Source of the DNA: Parietaria judaica
Lineage: Eukaryota > Streptophyta > Magnoliopsida > Rosales > Urticaceae
DNA: 64,000 nt
NCBI GenBank assembly: GCA_954871525.1
Contig: OX940862.1
Span: 44,943,732-45,007,731, forward strand
Direction of reading: 5' to 3'
Shown here: positions 1-13,050 of the stretch, in pieces
How positions within the stretch are numbered: position 1 is the stretch's first letter
Layout: each line of letters starts with the position of its first letter
Position numbers and translations under genes: made by a program
The notes under the pieces: generated by a model
Seen by the model: the letters and a program-made list of their open reading frames with translations, nothing else
Database searches by the model: none
Told to the model about the DNA's origin: nothing

Positions 1-1903
1 TTGCATGAGGATAGAACTACAACCTTCTGCTTTTGAGACTTGCAAGTGATTAGATTCCCGTTGAGGGATAACGCCATGCCTCCTGTACTCTTCCTATCAT
101 TAATATCACCAGCCAGATCAGTGTCAGTGAAGCCGACTAGCTCTTCTGCTCCCCTGCCTCTTCCATACTAGATCGTGTAGTCTGTTTTTCCCTTCACGTA
201 GCGCAACATGTGCTTCACCGCATGCTGGTGTGCAATTGTGGGTTTCTCCATTAATCGACTGGCTATACCGACTACGTGTGAAATTTCTAGTCGGGTGTAG
301 GTGAGATATCTCAGGCACCCAATCGCGCGTCTGTAATCCGTAGAAGCCACTGCTTTTCCTTCAGCATCCCTCCCGAGCTGCAGCTTTGCCTCCATTGGGT
401 ATTTCCTCAAGTTGCAATTTTTCATCTCAAACTGCTTGAGGATTTTTTTCGCGTAGGCCAGCTTTAGCGTGATGCAGTCTTTTTTCTGGTCCAACTCGAT
501 TCCGAGGTAACATGAAAGTAATCTGAGGCCACTTATCTCTAACTCGGCCATCTTCTTCTTCATGAATCCTTCTGTGCCTGATGTGCTGAATCAAGTGAGG
601 ATCAGGTTGTCCACATAAACTCCCACGATCAAAGTGTCTTCTCCGCTGCTCTTGGTGTATACTCCTTGCTCCTTGAAGCACTTTGTGAATCCAAGACTTT
701 TCTAGCTCTTGTTGAGGCGTATGTTCCATGCTATTCGAGCTTGACGTAGCTCGTAGTGAGCCTTGGAGAACCTGTACAACTTGTGCTCCTTTCCTTTAAC
801 GCAAAAACCTTCAGGTTGAGTGACATAGACTTCTTCCTCGAGGCCATCATTTAGGAATGCCTATTTGACATCCAGGTGGTGAATCTCTTAACCTTGATGA
901 GCTGCTAGGGCTAGGATGAGTCTGATCGTATCAAGTCTAGCTATTGGAGGAAACACTTCCTCGAAGTCAATTCCTCGTTTATGCACGTAGCCTATGGATA
1001 CTAGCCTCGCCTTGTGCTTCACGACGTTCCCGTCGGTGTCCTTCTTTGGCTTATACACTCACTTCAGGCCGATGGGCTTCTGACCTTTGGATAGGCTGGT
1101 GAGCTCCCATGTCTTGTTATTCTCGATGGACTCCAACTCCTTCTTCATTGTCTCATGCCATTCCTACTCGGTTTCTGCCTCTCGGTAGTTAACTGGCTCC
1201 TTAGCGCATAGCAGTGACAACTCTTCTAGGCTCGTCTCCACTTCTTGAGCCTCTTCATAGACTTATGATAGGGGACGAAATCCCCATGGGACATCCTTGA
1301 TTAAAGAATCACCTTAGCTGGTCAGGCTGGGTGTTCTGGGTGTACCCAGACAAGATGGGCTGGTGGGGGTACCCGGGCATGATGAGCTGGTCGGAGTACC
1401 TGAGATGGATGAGCTGGTTGGGGTACCCAAGGTGGATGTTTCGAACTCAACTGAATTATGTGCAGGCTCACCGTTCTCATCTCGTCTATCTTACTTTTTA
1501 TCTTCTTCGGACACGGCGTCTCTGCTGACCTGGATCTTGATCTTGCCGCGTCGGGCATCAAAGAGTGTGTGTGCCTTGCTTTCGTCCTCGATGCTAAGGT
1601 ACAACATCGTCTGACTCATGTCATCGAGCTTCTTGAGATGGGGGCCCAAAGTTTTCACATGTGTATTACATCCAAACACTCTCAAGTACTCTAGATGAGG
1701 TTTCTTCCCATTCAACGCCTAGTAGGGGTGCGCTTTCTAGTGCATTCGTTTGCAAACGGCTCAGCATATAGACCGCATGTCTAATTGCTTCTCCCCTAAA
1801 CCTCGTCGGGAGTTGCATACTCTTCAACAAACTCCTTGTTATTTCCATCACTGTCCAGGTTCGTTTCTCCAGCACACCGTTTTGTTGGGGCGTGTATAGT
1901 GCG
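1..1903 (-). pseudogene. Ty1/Copia (Ivana/Oryco-like) pol, 3' half, broken
   Basis: Decayed 3' half of a Copia polyprotein read on the minus strand, running off the left edge of the window. In reading order it holds the integrase C-terminal part with YTPQQNGVLEKR (near 1,903-1,860) and KPHLEYLRVFGC (near 1,700), a low-complexity linker, reverse transcriptase (about 1,150-450) and the start of RNase H (GFTDTDLAGD, LITCKSQKQK, 140-1). The longest open stretch is 168-563, which includes YRRAIGCLRYL and LRYVKGKTDY. The catalytic YVDD box reads YVDN (near 620), and several in-frame stops and shifts are present, so it is not active. The upstream part (gag, protease, integrase core) is missing: at 1,904 the reading hits the LTR of another Copia. 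The style of the integrase and RT motifs matches the plus-strand fragment ending at 48,344, so the two may be one family. Lineage naming is by eye. Confidence 0.85.
1322..1440 (-). repeat. 27-bp tandem repeat in the integrase-RT linker
   Basis: About four imperfect copies of a 27-bp unit of the type GAGCTGGTTGGGGTACC plus about ten more bases. On the minus strand each copy encodes a nine-residue block such as PAHPSQVLR, PAHHARVPP and PAHLVWVHP. It lies in the variable linker between the integrase and reverse transcriptase, where Copia proteins tolerate low-complexity sequence. Confidence 0.75.
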
Positions 1904-4093
1904 TATTGGAATCGATGTCGTTCTAATGTTGATTCCGAGCCGTGCCTGCGGATCTAGACCCAAATCAGTCACCGCCAGCTCCTAAGAAACTGTAATCGTT
2001 GATTGAGGCACACGGTTTAACTTTTAAAAAATTACTAGGTTAGAGTCCCATACCAAAAACCCTATCAAACCATTTTTATCAAAATCAACTTACATTTAAT
2101 TTTCCCAATCATGATAAATTAATTAAATTTAATTTATTAACATGTTTATTAGTTTTAATCCGAGCCTTGAGTAAAAGTGAATAGTCTCATAATCGATAAA
2201 TACAAGAACGTGTACCTTACACCTTCGACGATTATGTCTACGTTCTTTTATCTTCAAGAACTCCGTGCTTTCTGATCCACATGTTCTTTGCGATTTTCTG
2301 TGAGAACATGGCTCCCAGTTGACTTCCGATGTATGACTCTGGGATTATATCGCCAAGAGCGTGGGCTCTTCGAAAATAACCTCTAAACAATAAAAGCAAA
2401 ATCCCAGTAAGAATTATCCCTGAGAAATTAGAGGAACTGAGAGAAGGCTGAAAGAAATCGACTTTTCTAAAGTTTTTAGGATGTATTGTATGTGATTTTG
2501 GGTTCCAGGGGTCCCGTTTTTATAGGCAGTTGATCCCAACTACTTTGGAAAGATTATCTTAATTAATTTGGAGATATTCACTCAACGATTTGATTTAATA
2601 ATAAATAAAATAAAGAATAAATCAAAATCAAATCTTTTAAAAAAATACTCAAAAAGATTTGATAAATCAAATATTTATATTTCAAGATTTAAAATCACTA
2701 TAAGCATAATTCGAAAATCATTAAGATTATTTTCTTAATTAAATATTCCAGGAATTATATCCAAGATATAAATTTCTCTACAATTCGCAGGTAAAAACAA
2801 CGGCTATTTCGTCCTTCGCCAAAAAATTAATTTTACCATAACTCTCAAACTGTAGATCAGAACTGCACGATTTAAAATGATAAATTCAGAGAATTAAATT
2901 TCCCATAATCCTAGAACTATCCAGGGGTAAAATTCAATAATCAATTTTTCACATTCCCGGCCAGTAGCAAAAACTTTGGTACTTTAGCCACATTTTAGGT
3001 TAATAAGAGAATTCATGACAACAATCACGAATTACTCTTGATTGGATCTATTCAATGTTTAATTAATATAATAAACATAATTGTAGTGTCATCCTCGTGG
3101 AGCTACGTACGGGACAAATGGACAACACACCCGAGCTACGGTGAAAATGTAGAACTATCACCAACTTCGGTAACATTCCACTATAGTGCGAAGCTGAACT
3201 CTCAAGTATGTATAATTATATCTTCCTGATCACAGGTGTCCGTTGATACAATCAGATATCCGAAGAACGGTTTTCGTATTATTATGATTCTCATCAAAAT
3301 GGTAAATATATTATTAATGTTCTACCCTTTTGACGACACTACCTTAATCTATGATTTATTGCAAATTACTCACGTATCGGGTTATAAATCCGTAAGCTAG
3401 CCATGAGTACTTATTTTCTTCCCACAAAATCATAATAAGGAAATCATAAAGTTACTATTTATATCTGTAATATGCAGTTTACTACGGCCCACCTTCCAAT
3501 CACAAAATAAAAGTGTTAGGGATACTTGATAGTAAACTAAAACGGTTAAATCAAAGTTCGTTTATGTTAAACCGCACAAAGCCCTATTACCTCAAGCATC
3601 AACCGATTTCATATGATCATCTTAATGACCTTATCGTACTTTCATAAGTGACAGACTTAAATGATGATTTCGGATATAAGTCTATCCCCATCCAGTATGA
3701 AGAAACTTCATACCCAATGAACTAAATAGTGCATGGACAATATTCTGACCCGCTAATAGGTCACTACATAGATGTGATCTATTAAGTTCACCAATAGTTG
3801 TTCACGATCAGAAGTTCCCATTTCCGATCTAGACTATGGACCAATTTTACGTTATTTATTTATGTTAGTAAAACCTTATCACACACAGACCTAGTTTAAT
3901 AACTTGACATAAATGCAAGAGTTAAAGAACTAAGGTATAAAACATTTAATTTGATATGTATATCTATAAACCGTAGTTAACTACATCAGATTAACGTTAG
4001 TAAGAAAATTTTCATTCCTAGGTAAACGACTATAATATTACACAAGCGGGATTAGCATCTGAATAGAGGGCATATACAGAATATGTCCAACAA
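1904..4093 (-). mobile_element. Angela-like Copia 3' LTR (minus strand)
   Basis: Long terminal repeat of about 2.19 kb in reverse orientation. The minus-strand start at 4,093 reads TGTTGGACATATTC, next to a decayed purine tract. The minus-strand end is at about 1,904, where the terminal TTCCAACA has decayed to TTCCAATA. The last 700 bp match 24,455-25,150, the 5' LTR of the same element, and much of it matches 35,885-37,650. Its inner end abuts Copia integrase sequence at TPQQNG, which indicates insertion into an older element. There is no coding content. The small ORFs inside it (for example 3,038-3,229) are chance. Confidence 0.8.
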
Positions 4094-6814
4094 TGTCGCA
4101 CTTTCACTCTAAGAAGATGCATCGAGTCCGTAAATCTATTATTCCAGAAAAGTCAAGTTCTAGACCATTTATTCAGTAAAACAGAGTGGTCAATAAGATA
4201 TAATTATTTTATATTTCTATGTGGCCTACACCTTATCTAGAAGATTGTATTCCTTGTTTACCCTTATATGGTTCAAAGCTCTTACTTAACTACTAATGAA
4301 AATTAGTATAACATTGGCGGTTTACCAGCAATTTAAATTACTTTTATATCCGTGAGGATATTGAGCTTGACTATATCAATTAATGTCGAAGACATTAAAA
4401 TTTCCACGACGAGGAATGTGCGATCCAGGATTGCAGTAAATAATCGATCCATGCGATCACTCCATTAATAAAGTTATACATAAATTATCATGTTACAAAA
4501 ATCCTTAGTGTCTCAGTTATGAATTTCGTCATAAAATGCTACATTACTTGAGATATTAACATCTCTTAATGTGATAGCATTCAAGTTCCTCCGTTATATT
4601 AAGATAACGAGAGCTTTTTATTCACATGGTGAATTTACCAGGGAATATATTGGTAATCATAATTACTACTGTAACATAGAGGTTCTTTCTAGTCTGCTTT
4701 AGTCGCGCACTCAGAACTTCTAACAGAAGAGGTAATATGTCAAACCAATATTATCATGTCGTTTTAATAATTACATCGACTCGATCTATAATTATTTTTT
4801 TTATATATCGAACTCAGAAAACTATAATTAAGCTATTTAATGATATTCTAGATGTAGGTATCATTAATGTTCACGCTTCCGATTTTAAGTTTATAAACCT
4901 TAAGCTTCTAGGATTTGAAAATTCATATTAATCCAACATGGATTAAATTATACGGTAAATTTGTCTCCAAATCATAATCATACAAAATACAATCCGAGAC
5001 AAATTCATAAAGATAATATCGAGTAAACCTTGCCATTCAGAAAGACAATTTACATTTATCTACCATCTTCATTTGACGATATATTCAATGGACAAGAGAA
5101 TCTGGGATAGATAGCATAGTAACCGTAGAGAAAAAGATTCTACCATTTCTTTTCTCTCTTATTTCTAGGGAATAAGCCTCATTCACTACTCTAGCTATTA
5201 AGGCATTACCCTTCCGTCTTTTCCTCTCTTACGTACACATACTTACGGAAATCGTTGACTAAGAATAACGGTTTCATATGTTGAGTGTAGTCAATCTATT
5301 TTGTATTTCCCGCTATTATTCATAATTAGACTTCTTCAATAATTATATGAATTTCAACGTATGTGTTTATTAGATAAACCCGTTGATACTAGTCGATACT
5401 GATAGTCTCGGGATTGCTGACACAACTTCCACTACGGTTGAGTATCCTAATAATTTCTAATTAGGGCTATGGTTTCTTATCATGAAATATTTTATGATTT
5501 AACATCAAATTTATATTCATGGAATAAAGTAAAAAAATCACTTTTAATTAGCCCTGATTCCCAACAAATATAGTCTACTAATTAACAACTTAGTTTAACA
5601 TATATATTCCAAAAGACTTGTATTCACGAAAGTGAATACTCTTTATATATAATTATAAACTAATTCAAGTCCAAATTTAAATATATCATAAATCAAAGAA
5701 TTAATTGTATATCCTGGTTGCTTTGAAAGAAAAAATCCTTAAATGTTTATCATAGATTCAATCATTTATTCCTAGGTTCGATTCACGTATCATGCTACAC
5801 TAATGTAATAGTGTACCCAAAACCGTTAAGTCACGAAGAAAATAATTTATCTATTATGTGATCACTGAACTCAAAGTTCACACTCACTTAGTAATTAGTC
5901 GACAACATTTATGCTTGAAATTTAAAAACATACAAAAAGTTATATTTCTAGTATTATTTGTATATACCACAATCATGATAACTCTCAGTCAATTGACAAA
6001 GTATTCATATTCTCTAGCTTTTTTATAATTAATACACAAAGTATCAACAAGCTCTTAGAGAATACTGGATCTTAGAACTTTCCCGAAAAGATAGTCTATT
6101 AATCATTTTAACCTTTAGATAAGATTCTCAAACAAGTGGGGAACTGACGAACAATTCATTTATTGGTCAATCTTGTTTATCATATCTATATTAAGATGAT
6201 TTATGATCCTATGGTATATTAGTAACTATTAACCAATTAAAGAATCTATTAAAAACTTATTATAATTTCATAAGATTTAGACTTTTTCGTTTATCAAGAC
6301 AGTCAATATAATCGATCAACTCACATCTAGAATAATATCAAGATTATTTAAATGATTAAGTCTTGCGACTTTTTTTTTTTACCGTGGAGATTGAATTTCC
6401 ACGTAAATTATTTATCAAAAATAAATATGTTTATTAATGAATGATATTTATTAATATTGACGAATAACTTCCACTATCTTATCTCAAATAATACTCTTGT
6501 CATTGACTAACATAGTCAAACATGTCTTAATTCTAGCAATGAATATTTATGATGACCAAAACCGAATACAAAATTCAATCAGAGGCTTTACCTCACCAAT
6601 CATAGACACGGGTTAGGTTATTCTCTTTTCTGTGTTCAAGCTCTAGTAATTTCTCAGTATTGAACTATGTTTAAATACATAGAACTACTCCATTGTAATT
6701 CTAACAAAAATATTAATTGTGAACAAAATATAATTCATAAGTGAATAAATCACTTATTATGGAATACTGTTGTTAATATTCCAATCCAGAGGATTGTTCG
6801 ACAACAACGACATG
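4094..6814 (-). pseudogene. Angela-like Copia internal region, heavily decayed (3' portion)
   Basis: AT-rich sequence between the 3' LTR and the CACTA insertion, with no usable ORF. The minus strand at about 5,030-5,170 still aligns by eye with the Copia reverse transcriptase core. It shows a relic of ETFSPVAMxxSIRILLAIA, then of the WQMDVKTAFLNG box (EWQGL-like end), but with many stops. Its position upstream of the LTR start at 4,093 fits a pol 3' end in minus orientation. The rest (4,094-5,000 and 5,200-6,814) shows nothing recognisable and is taken as decayed pol by position only. Confidence 0.6.
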
Positions 6815-6827
6815 CACTACAAGAAAT
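6815..6827 (+). repeat. CACTA left terminal inverted repeat
   Basis: CACTACAAGAAAT, identical to the reverse complement of 22,337-22,349. It is followed within 20 bp by the first subterminal GACTA-type motif. Confidence 0.95.
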
Positions 6828-8760
6828 GTTAGCGTCTAGGACTAGTTTGCAAAAGACTGATGTATCAGTCTCGAATACTAAGCATCTAGGACTAATTTAT
6901 CAGTACCTTATGCTATTCGAGAATGATTTTCCTCCGACTAAACTTAGTTACTGATTTTCAGCTGCTAATAACTTGGTTCCTTATTTGAGAATAAATTTCA
7001 GTGGAGAATATATACTTGTCCTTTAAGATTTTTTGAGAAAACTTATTGGCTACTAAATTTAAGTCCCATATATGTTCTTTTCTCATTCAAAATGGCGCCA
7101 AATTATTGAGGACTGACTTTCAATCTCTTTAAAGCGGTGACAAACATATTGGCTACTAAGTTTTAGTCTCATATATGTTCCCCTCTTAATCAAAATGGCG
7201 CAAATGTATTGGAGACTAATTGTCAGTCTTTATTATGTGGTGCTAGTAATACTAAGGATAATAAACATATTTAAGAGTAAATATTAGTCCTTATTAATCC
7301 TTAACTGAGACTGAAGTATTTGTACCTGGTTATAGTTGGGACTGATTTTTAGTTGACAAAATTTATATGCTACTGATAATGGCGCCAAACGTTAGGGGGA
7401 CTGATATTGAGTATCTATTATGTGGTACTCGTATGTTGTAAATATTCGAGAGTAAAAATTAGTCCTAAATAATGCATAATTGAGGCTGATTTATTAGTAC
7501 TTGAATATTTTAAGGAATGTTTTTTTTTCCCGTGTAATCTTAGCAACTGATTTTTAGTTGCTAATATTTTGGGACTTTATGTGAAACTAAAATTCAGTGA
7601 CAAATATATTTTTGTCATTTTATATTTTTCAGGCAGCTCAAATTGGCTACTAAAATTCAGTCCCCCATATGTTACCTCAATATATATTAAAAATGGCGCA
7701 ATATTATACGGGACTTATTTTCATTATCTATTATGTGTATCTAATAATGTTAAGAATACTGAACATATCTGGGACTAAAAACTAGTCCTTAATAATAATT
7801 AATTCTAAGTGATATTTAGTCTTAAAACGTATTTTTTTATATGAAAATATCTAAGACTGATGTTCAGTCTTACATTATTTGGCGCAGATCAAGTAGCTTT
7901 TTCGTAACGAAATTTTAGTTTTGAAAGTGTCTATAGATTTTAAGAATTAGGAACTGATATTTACTCTTTAATATCTTTCGTGTAGATAAATGGTCAAGGA
8001 ATGTTATTCAATCTCTAATTACTCAGTCTTAAAATGTATTTTATATACCAAAATATCAAGGACTATTATTCAGTATCTAATTACTCAGTCTTAAATTGTA
8101 TTTTATACATGAACTTATCAAGGACTAATTTTCAGTGTCACGTTATGTGACACTGATCAAGTAGCTTTTCAATAACTAAAATTCAGTTTTCAAAGTGTCT
8201 TTAGAATAAAAGAATTAGGAACAGATATTCAGTCTATAATATATTCGTTGTCGATAATGGTCAATGACTGTTATTCATTAATTAATTACTTAGTCTTAAA
8301 ATGTATTTTATATATGAAAATATCAAGGATATATTTTTAGTCTCACGTTATTTAGCGCTGATCAAGTAGCTTTTTCAGAACTAAAATTCAGTTATCAAAG
8401 TGTCTTTAGAATAAAACAATTAGGAAATGATCTTCAGTATGTAATATATGTTGTGCAGATAATGATCAAAAACTGTTATTCAGTCTCTAATATCACAGAA
8501 CATTTTATAAACTGAAATGTTCTAAAGTGAGAAAATATATGACTGATATATATAGGAGACTGATATTTAGTTTCTAAAGTCGAAGAACATTTTAGGGATT
8601 GAAAATCAGTTCTTAAATATTCCTCACGCGTATTACATTCCTTTTTTAATAAAAAAATAGCGCAAATAAGAGCGACTAATCTTCAGTCCCTAATACAAAG
8701 GAACATATTATAACTTAATAAAATGAAGCTATGTTTTGTGAAACAACGAGAAAGTTGACA
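6828..8760. repeat. CACTA left subterminal repeat region
   Basis: About 1.9 kb packed with short direct and inverted motifs of the GACTGATATTCAGTC type and half-sites (TTCAGTC, GACTAA) every 40-80 bp. In En/Spm such motifs are the binding sites of the TnpA protein. Larger units are also repeated: a block beginning GATCAAGTAGCTTTT occurs at about 7,885, 8,156 and 8,358, followed each time by CAAAGTGTCT-like and AATTAGGAA-like segments. No ORF here is credible. Confidence 0.85.
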
Positions 8761-9075
8761 AGGAAAGCTTGCTCCGATTATATTTTCATTTAATATTTTA
8801 TTATTTATGTTTAAATAAATAAATTTTACAACTTAAATAATAATACAAAAAAAGAAACAATAGTAAATTTATACCATTCATAAAACATTCAAAATACAAT
8901 ATGTCAAAGATAACTAATATCACATTACATAGCTTAAGAACTTTTGCAAACATAGAAATTTTAACAAACAACACGAGACATCGAACCCATTGGGAGAGCA
9001 AAAACTAACATAGAAAAGAAATCAATGATTAAACATAAGATGGATGTTAATTGTGAAAAATCAATGAGCAGTTTC
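8761..9075. other. AT-rich spacer in CACTA
   Basis: AT-rich sequence between the subterminal repeats and the XS-fragment. No gene or repeat was recognised. Confidence 0.5.
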
Positions 9076-9285
9076 TCAGTGCCGTGCAAGCACTAGCCCC
9101 GCAGATTGATGACGTTCTGGTGCTGCACCCGCACCAGCAAGTCCGGCGCTGAACGGACACCTCAGCGTGCCGTTCGGACCCTTCACTTTGTAGGTCCCAC
9201 TCTTCAGCTGCTCGTAAGGCTTCTCGGCGTTCTCGTGAATCTCGGAATCACTTATTTCCGACTCTACTTTCGAGCTATTCTCCAT
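9076..9285 (-). pseudogene. Captured 5' fragment of an XS zinc-finger (FDM/IDN2/SGS3-like) gene
   Basis: A 69-codon minus-strand ORF starting at the ATG at 9,283-9,285. Its first 45 residues resemble the N-terminus of XS-domain proteins of RNA-directed DNA methylation (the FDM1-5/IDN2 group): an acidic start (ESEISDSEIHENAEKPYEQL) followed by GTYKVKGPNGTLRCPF, which is the opening of the zf-XS zinc finger. Right after CPF the similarity stops. The next zinc ligands and the KKKQDYKYKDLLQHASG stretch typical of the family are absent, replaced by GC-rich unrelated sequence to the stop. It is therefore a truncated exon, not a working gene. It sits inside the CACTA between the subterminal repeats and tnp2, transcribed away from tnp2, which fits gene-fragment capture by the transposon. 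The family assignment is from remembered motif shape. Confidence 0.7.
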
Positions 9286-9378
9286 CTGAAATTCTACTGG
9301 AGATCAAATATAAGAAAAGCTTCACTTACCCAAGACATATAATACTCAAATCATCACACATGCGAAGGTTACAAGTAA

Positions 9379-12322
9379 AATGGCAAATATGTCAATGGAT
9401 TTGATTATGAAGATATCAACTCGGGCTTTCAAGGACGCAAACTTTCCTAAGAACCATTACAAAGCAAAGAAGTATTTGCGTACTCTTGGACTCGTATACA
9501 AATTTATCCATGCTTGTATATATGATTGTGTATTATTATGGAAATAAAATGTAGAATTAGAGAATTTTCCTTTGTGTGGCACTAGCCTTTATATCAAATA
9601 TTTTCAGGGGAAGAAGATACTGGTGAAAGTTTTGTGTTAATTTCTAGTAACAAGTAGACTCCAACGGTTATATGCATCAAGGCACACTCCCGCGTATATG
9701 CATTGGCACGATCGGCAAAGAACCAAAGAGGAGGGGATCCTTAGGCATCCAGTAGATGGAAAGGCATGGAAACATTTCAATGTATCATATCATAATTTTG
9801 CAAAGGATCTTAGAAATAATCGCCTTGGTCTCGCGAGCGATGGTTTCAACTCTTGTGGGGCAATGAGTCTATCGTACAGTATGTGGCCTGCTGTGCTTGT
9901 GCCTTACAATTTTCCCTAGTCGAAGTCTATGGTTGATTCTTCGGTTATGATGGCATTGCTGATTCCTGCAAGAGATTCACCCGGAAAGGATATTGATGTA
10001 TTTCTTCGTCTGTTGGTTAATGAGTTTAAAATTCTATGGGAAATGGGTGTTGAAACATAATATTTTCACTTGAAACAAATATTCAACATGCGAGCCGCCC
10101 TTGTATAGACAATCAATGATTTTCCTGCCTATGGTTACTTGTCTGGAACGAGTGGCTACAAGGCATACCCGGTATGCAATGAAGATTCCAACAGCATGCG
10201 TATACGGGATAGAATATCACTTGTGGGTCATAGGCGACGCCTTCGCCTCAATCACCCTTGGAGGAAAGCACTAGATTATAACGGAAAAAGAGAGACCAAG
10301 CCTGGACCTAAACCTATCAACGGTTATGATTTCTTATGTTAGTTGCGACATCTCATTCCACGTTAACACGAAAAACATCAAGCTCATGGCGGAAAGAAAA
10401 GGAAAAAGAAGATCCGAGATTTAAATTAGTCAAAGAAAAGCATCTTTTTTGAACTCCTATATTGGCACAAGATTTTATTTCCTCATAACATCGAAATGAT
10501 GCCTGTTGAGAAAAATGTGTGCGAGAACGTGTTGGGAACCATGTTAAACATAGAAGGAAAGACGAAATACACGGACAAAGCTCGTCTGGATTTTCGAGAC
10601 ATGGGCATATGCAAGGAGCTTCATTTGGTGAAGAAGAATGATCGCTGGGTCAAACAACATGCTTCGTATGTTTGAACTCGTGAAGAGAAAATTCAGTTTT
10701 GCAACGTACTTAAGTCTGTTCGTTTTCCAGATGGGTACGCCAATAATGTAGCCAAATATGTTATTGCCGAGCAAGGCAAGGTGCATGGGCTTAAATCGCA
10801 GGATTTCCATGTCTTACTACAACGCATAATACTTATCGCCATTCGTCCGTTTTTTGACAAAACAAATCCGTGATGCATTGGTAGAGCTGTCCCAATTCTT
10901 CAAAAAGCGTACTGCAACCGCATTGTACGCGAGGGAGTTGAAGCAATGCAATAAGAGATAGTTATTATTTTGTGCAAACTCGAACGAATATTTCCTCCAT
11001 CGTTTTTTACGGTTATGATGCACTTGTGTTTTTTAATCTTCCTTGAAGAGGCGATTCTAGGAGGAACTGTGCAATCAAGGTGGATGTATCCAGTCAAGAG
11101 ATACCTTGGTCATTTAAATAAATATGTCAGAAACATGGCTGGACCTGAAGGCTCAATCGCAGAAGTTTATGTTGTTGAAGAAGCTATAACCTTTTGTTCA
11201 CACTACTTACGAGGTGTTGAGTCAAAATTTGACAGACGAGCAAGAAATGATGATAATTCCTCTAGTTATTCTCAAAGCACTCTATTGGATATTTTCGGAG
11301 TGACTGGCCGAGGTACTGAGAGGAAAGAAATTCATCTTCTTCCTAAAACTCTCTTGAACAAGGCAATATGGTTTATCTACAAAAATTGTCCAGAAGTTCA
11401 ACCGTACTTAGAGTAAATATTTATATTTAATATTTGATTATGAACTAATATTAAGTATCAATCCCGTGTCAATCTCCTTATAATTCATCTACAAATTCCA
11501 GGGAACACTTACAATTGTTGCGAAATGAACATTCTCCGTCATCAAATCTCAGCCATGTTCAAGAGTCTACATTCCCTGATTGGTTTTCAAATAAGGTTTC
11601 AATAACAGATGGGAGATGTGTTCAAAATAAATTCATCTACACTCAATGAGGAGTTATATGCGTTGTCTTGCCAGCCCGATAGTCAAGTTATGTTACACAG
11701 AGGATATGTAGTGAACAGAGTTAAAATTCTGATAAAGAAAAGGGATGACAATAGGAAAACACAGAATTGTGGAGTTACAGTTCCCGTCGTTCACGAGGAT
11801 ATTGAAGACGACTATTATGGATATCTTGAGGAAGTCATTGAATTGTCATTCGTAAGAGGATATCATGTTTTATTATTCAAATGCATATGGTTTGACACTG
11901 ATCGCCAAAGGAAGCACGTAATATTTGAACCACATTTCATAAGTATAGACATGTTCCGCAAGGCTTACAAGAAAGATCCTTTCGTTTTTGCAAACCAGGC
12001 CAAACAAGTGGGATATTCATAATGGAAAATCATCGAAAGAATTACCCACGGGCACTTGTGGGATATTCCAAAACATCGGGATTCAAGTGATTTGAGGCTT
12101 GATGCCGACCTTCGTCGTAAAGATATTCCCGATGAGATTGTCGAAAATATTGATTTTCAGCGTTCCAATGATCCCTTAGATGATTTTATTGATGAAGGGG
12201 CAAATGAATCCGATCACAGTCTCGACGATTATAGCTCAGATTCAAATCTAGATGATTCAGACAATGATAAGTCAGCTAGTGAGATTGGAAATGATGAATC
12301 AGATAATGACTACGATTTATGA
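9379..12322 (+). pseudogene. CACTA transposase, tnp2 type, broken
   Basis: Remnant of the catalytic CACTA transposase. In order it shows an N-terminal segment (AFKDANFPKNHYKAKKYLRTLGL, 9,430-9,500), the tnp2 core with HPVDGKAWKHFN and LGLASDGFN..YSMWPAVLVPYN (9,698-9,919) and KDIDVFLRLLV (9,980-10,020). Then follow SGYKAYPVCN and GHRRRLRLNHPWRK (10,139-10,342) and a DUF4218-like block LCKLERIFPPSFF..RWMYPVKRYLGHL (10,970-11,416). The C-terminal part has a DUF4216-like block (11,609-12,022, VIELSFVRGYHVLLFKCIWFD) and a very acidic tail (12,056-12,322, D/S/N-rich). Stops at about 9,919, 10,058, 10,341, 10,675 and 10,970, plus a frameshift near 10,960, make it non-functional. Some gaps may be introns. 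The gene reads in the same direction as the tnpA relic downstream. Confidence 0.9.
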
Positions 12323-13050
12323 GTGTATTCTTTTAATCTCCATGCTAATGCTTAATAATGTTTATTTATATATATGTAGTGCCCGTATTTTTATTTATTT
12401 ATTAAAGGAAAATAATATTGTTGTGTTTATTTTTCATGTATTATCGCTCTAAAATTTTGACGATAATAAGGTAGGTGGTACACTCATTCTGATATTGAGA
12501 GTGTATTATCTTTGATTATGATTTTTTTCAAGGGACTTATTTGATGACCTTTTATAAAATATGAGGGTCATGACCTAAACTTTTATCAATGTCGACCAAC
12601 CTTATGAGATGTCACTCGATTTTAACTATTTCTAATTATATATCTTAGTCCCTATAATTAAGTTATTTGACCTTACCCTTGTTTCTTTTGACCAATTTTG
12701 TGCATGCTTATTTTTTTTAGAATGGTAAAACTTAGCTATATCTTAAACCGACTTACTTTTATTTATCTATATATGAGATAAATAATTGTGAATGATTGCC
12801 AAGAGTCAGTTAAATTAGACATCCACGTTTCACTATATTTAGAGAGCTTAGTGTCATGGCAAAGACAACTAAGAAGTATGTGGCAGATTACCTCCTATAT
12901 AATCCAAGGAAGTGAACCTTCGGAAAAAAAAATTGCGATAGTTCCTTCTCTTCCATCAAGTTCTGCATTCGTCTTATAACCAAGGAGATTGAAGGTTTTC
13001 ATGAATAACTTTTATTATCTTTATATTAAATTGCAAAATTAGTATGTTAG
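12323..13050. other. CACTA intergenic segment between tnp2 and the Gypsy insertion
   Basis: About 730 bp of AT-rich sequence. An ATG at about 12,857 opens a short MAKTTKKYVADYLLYNPRK reading that ends at once. No family was recognised. Confidence 0.5.
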
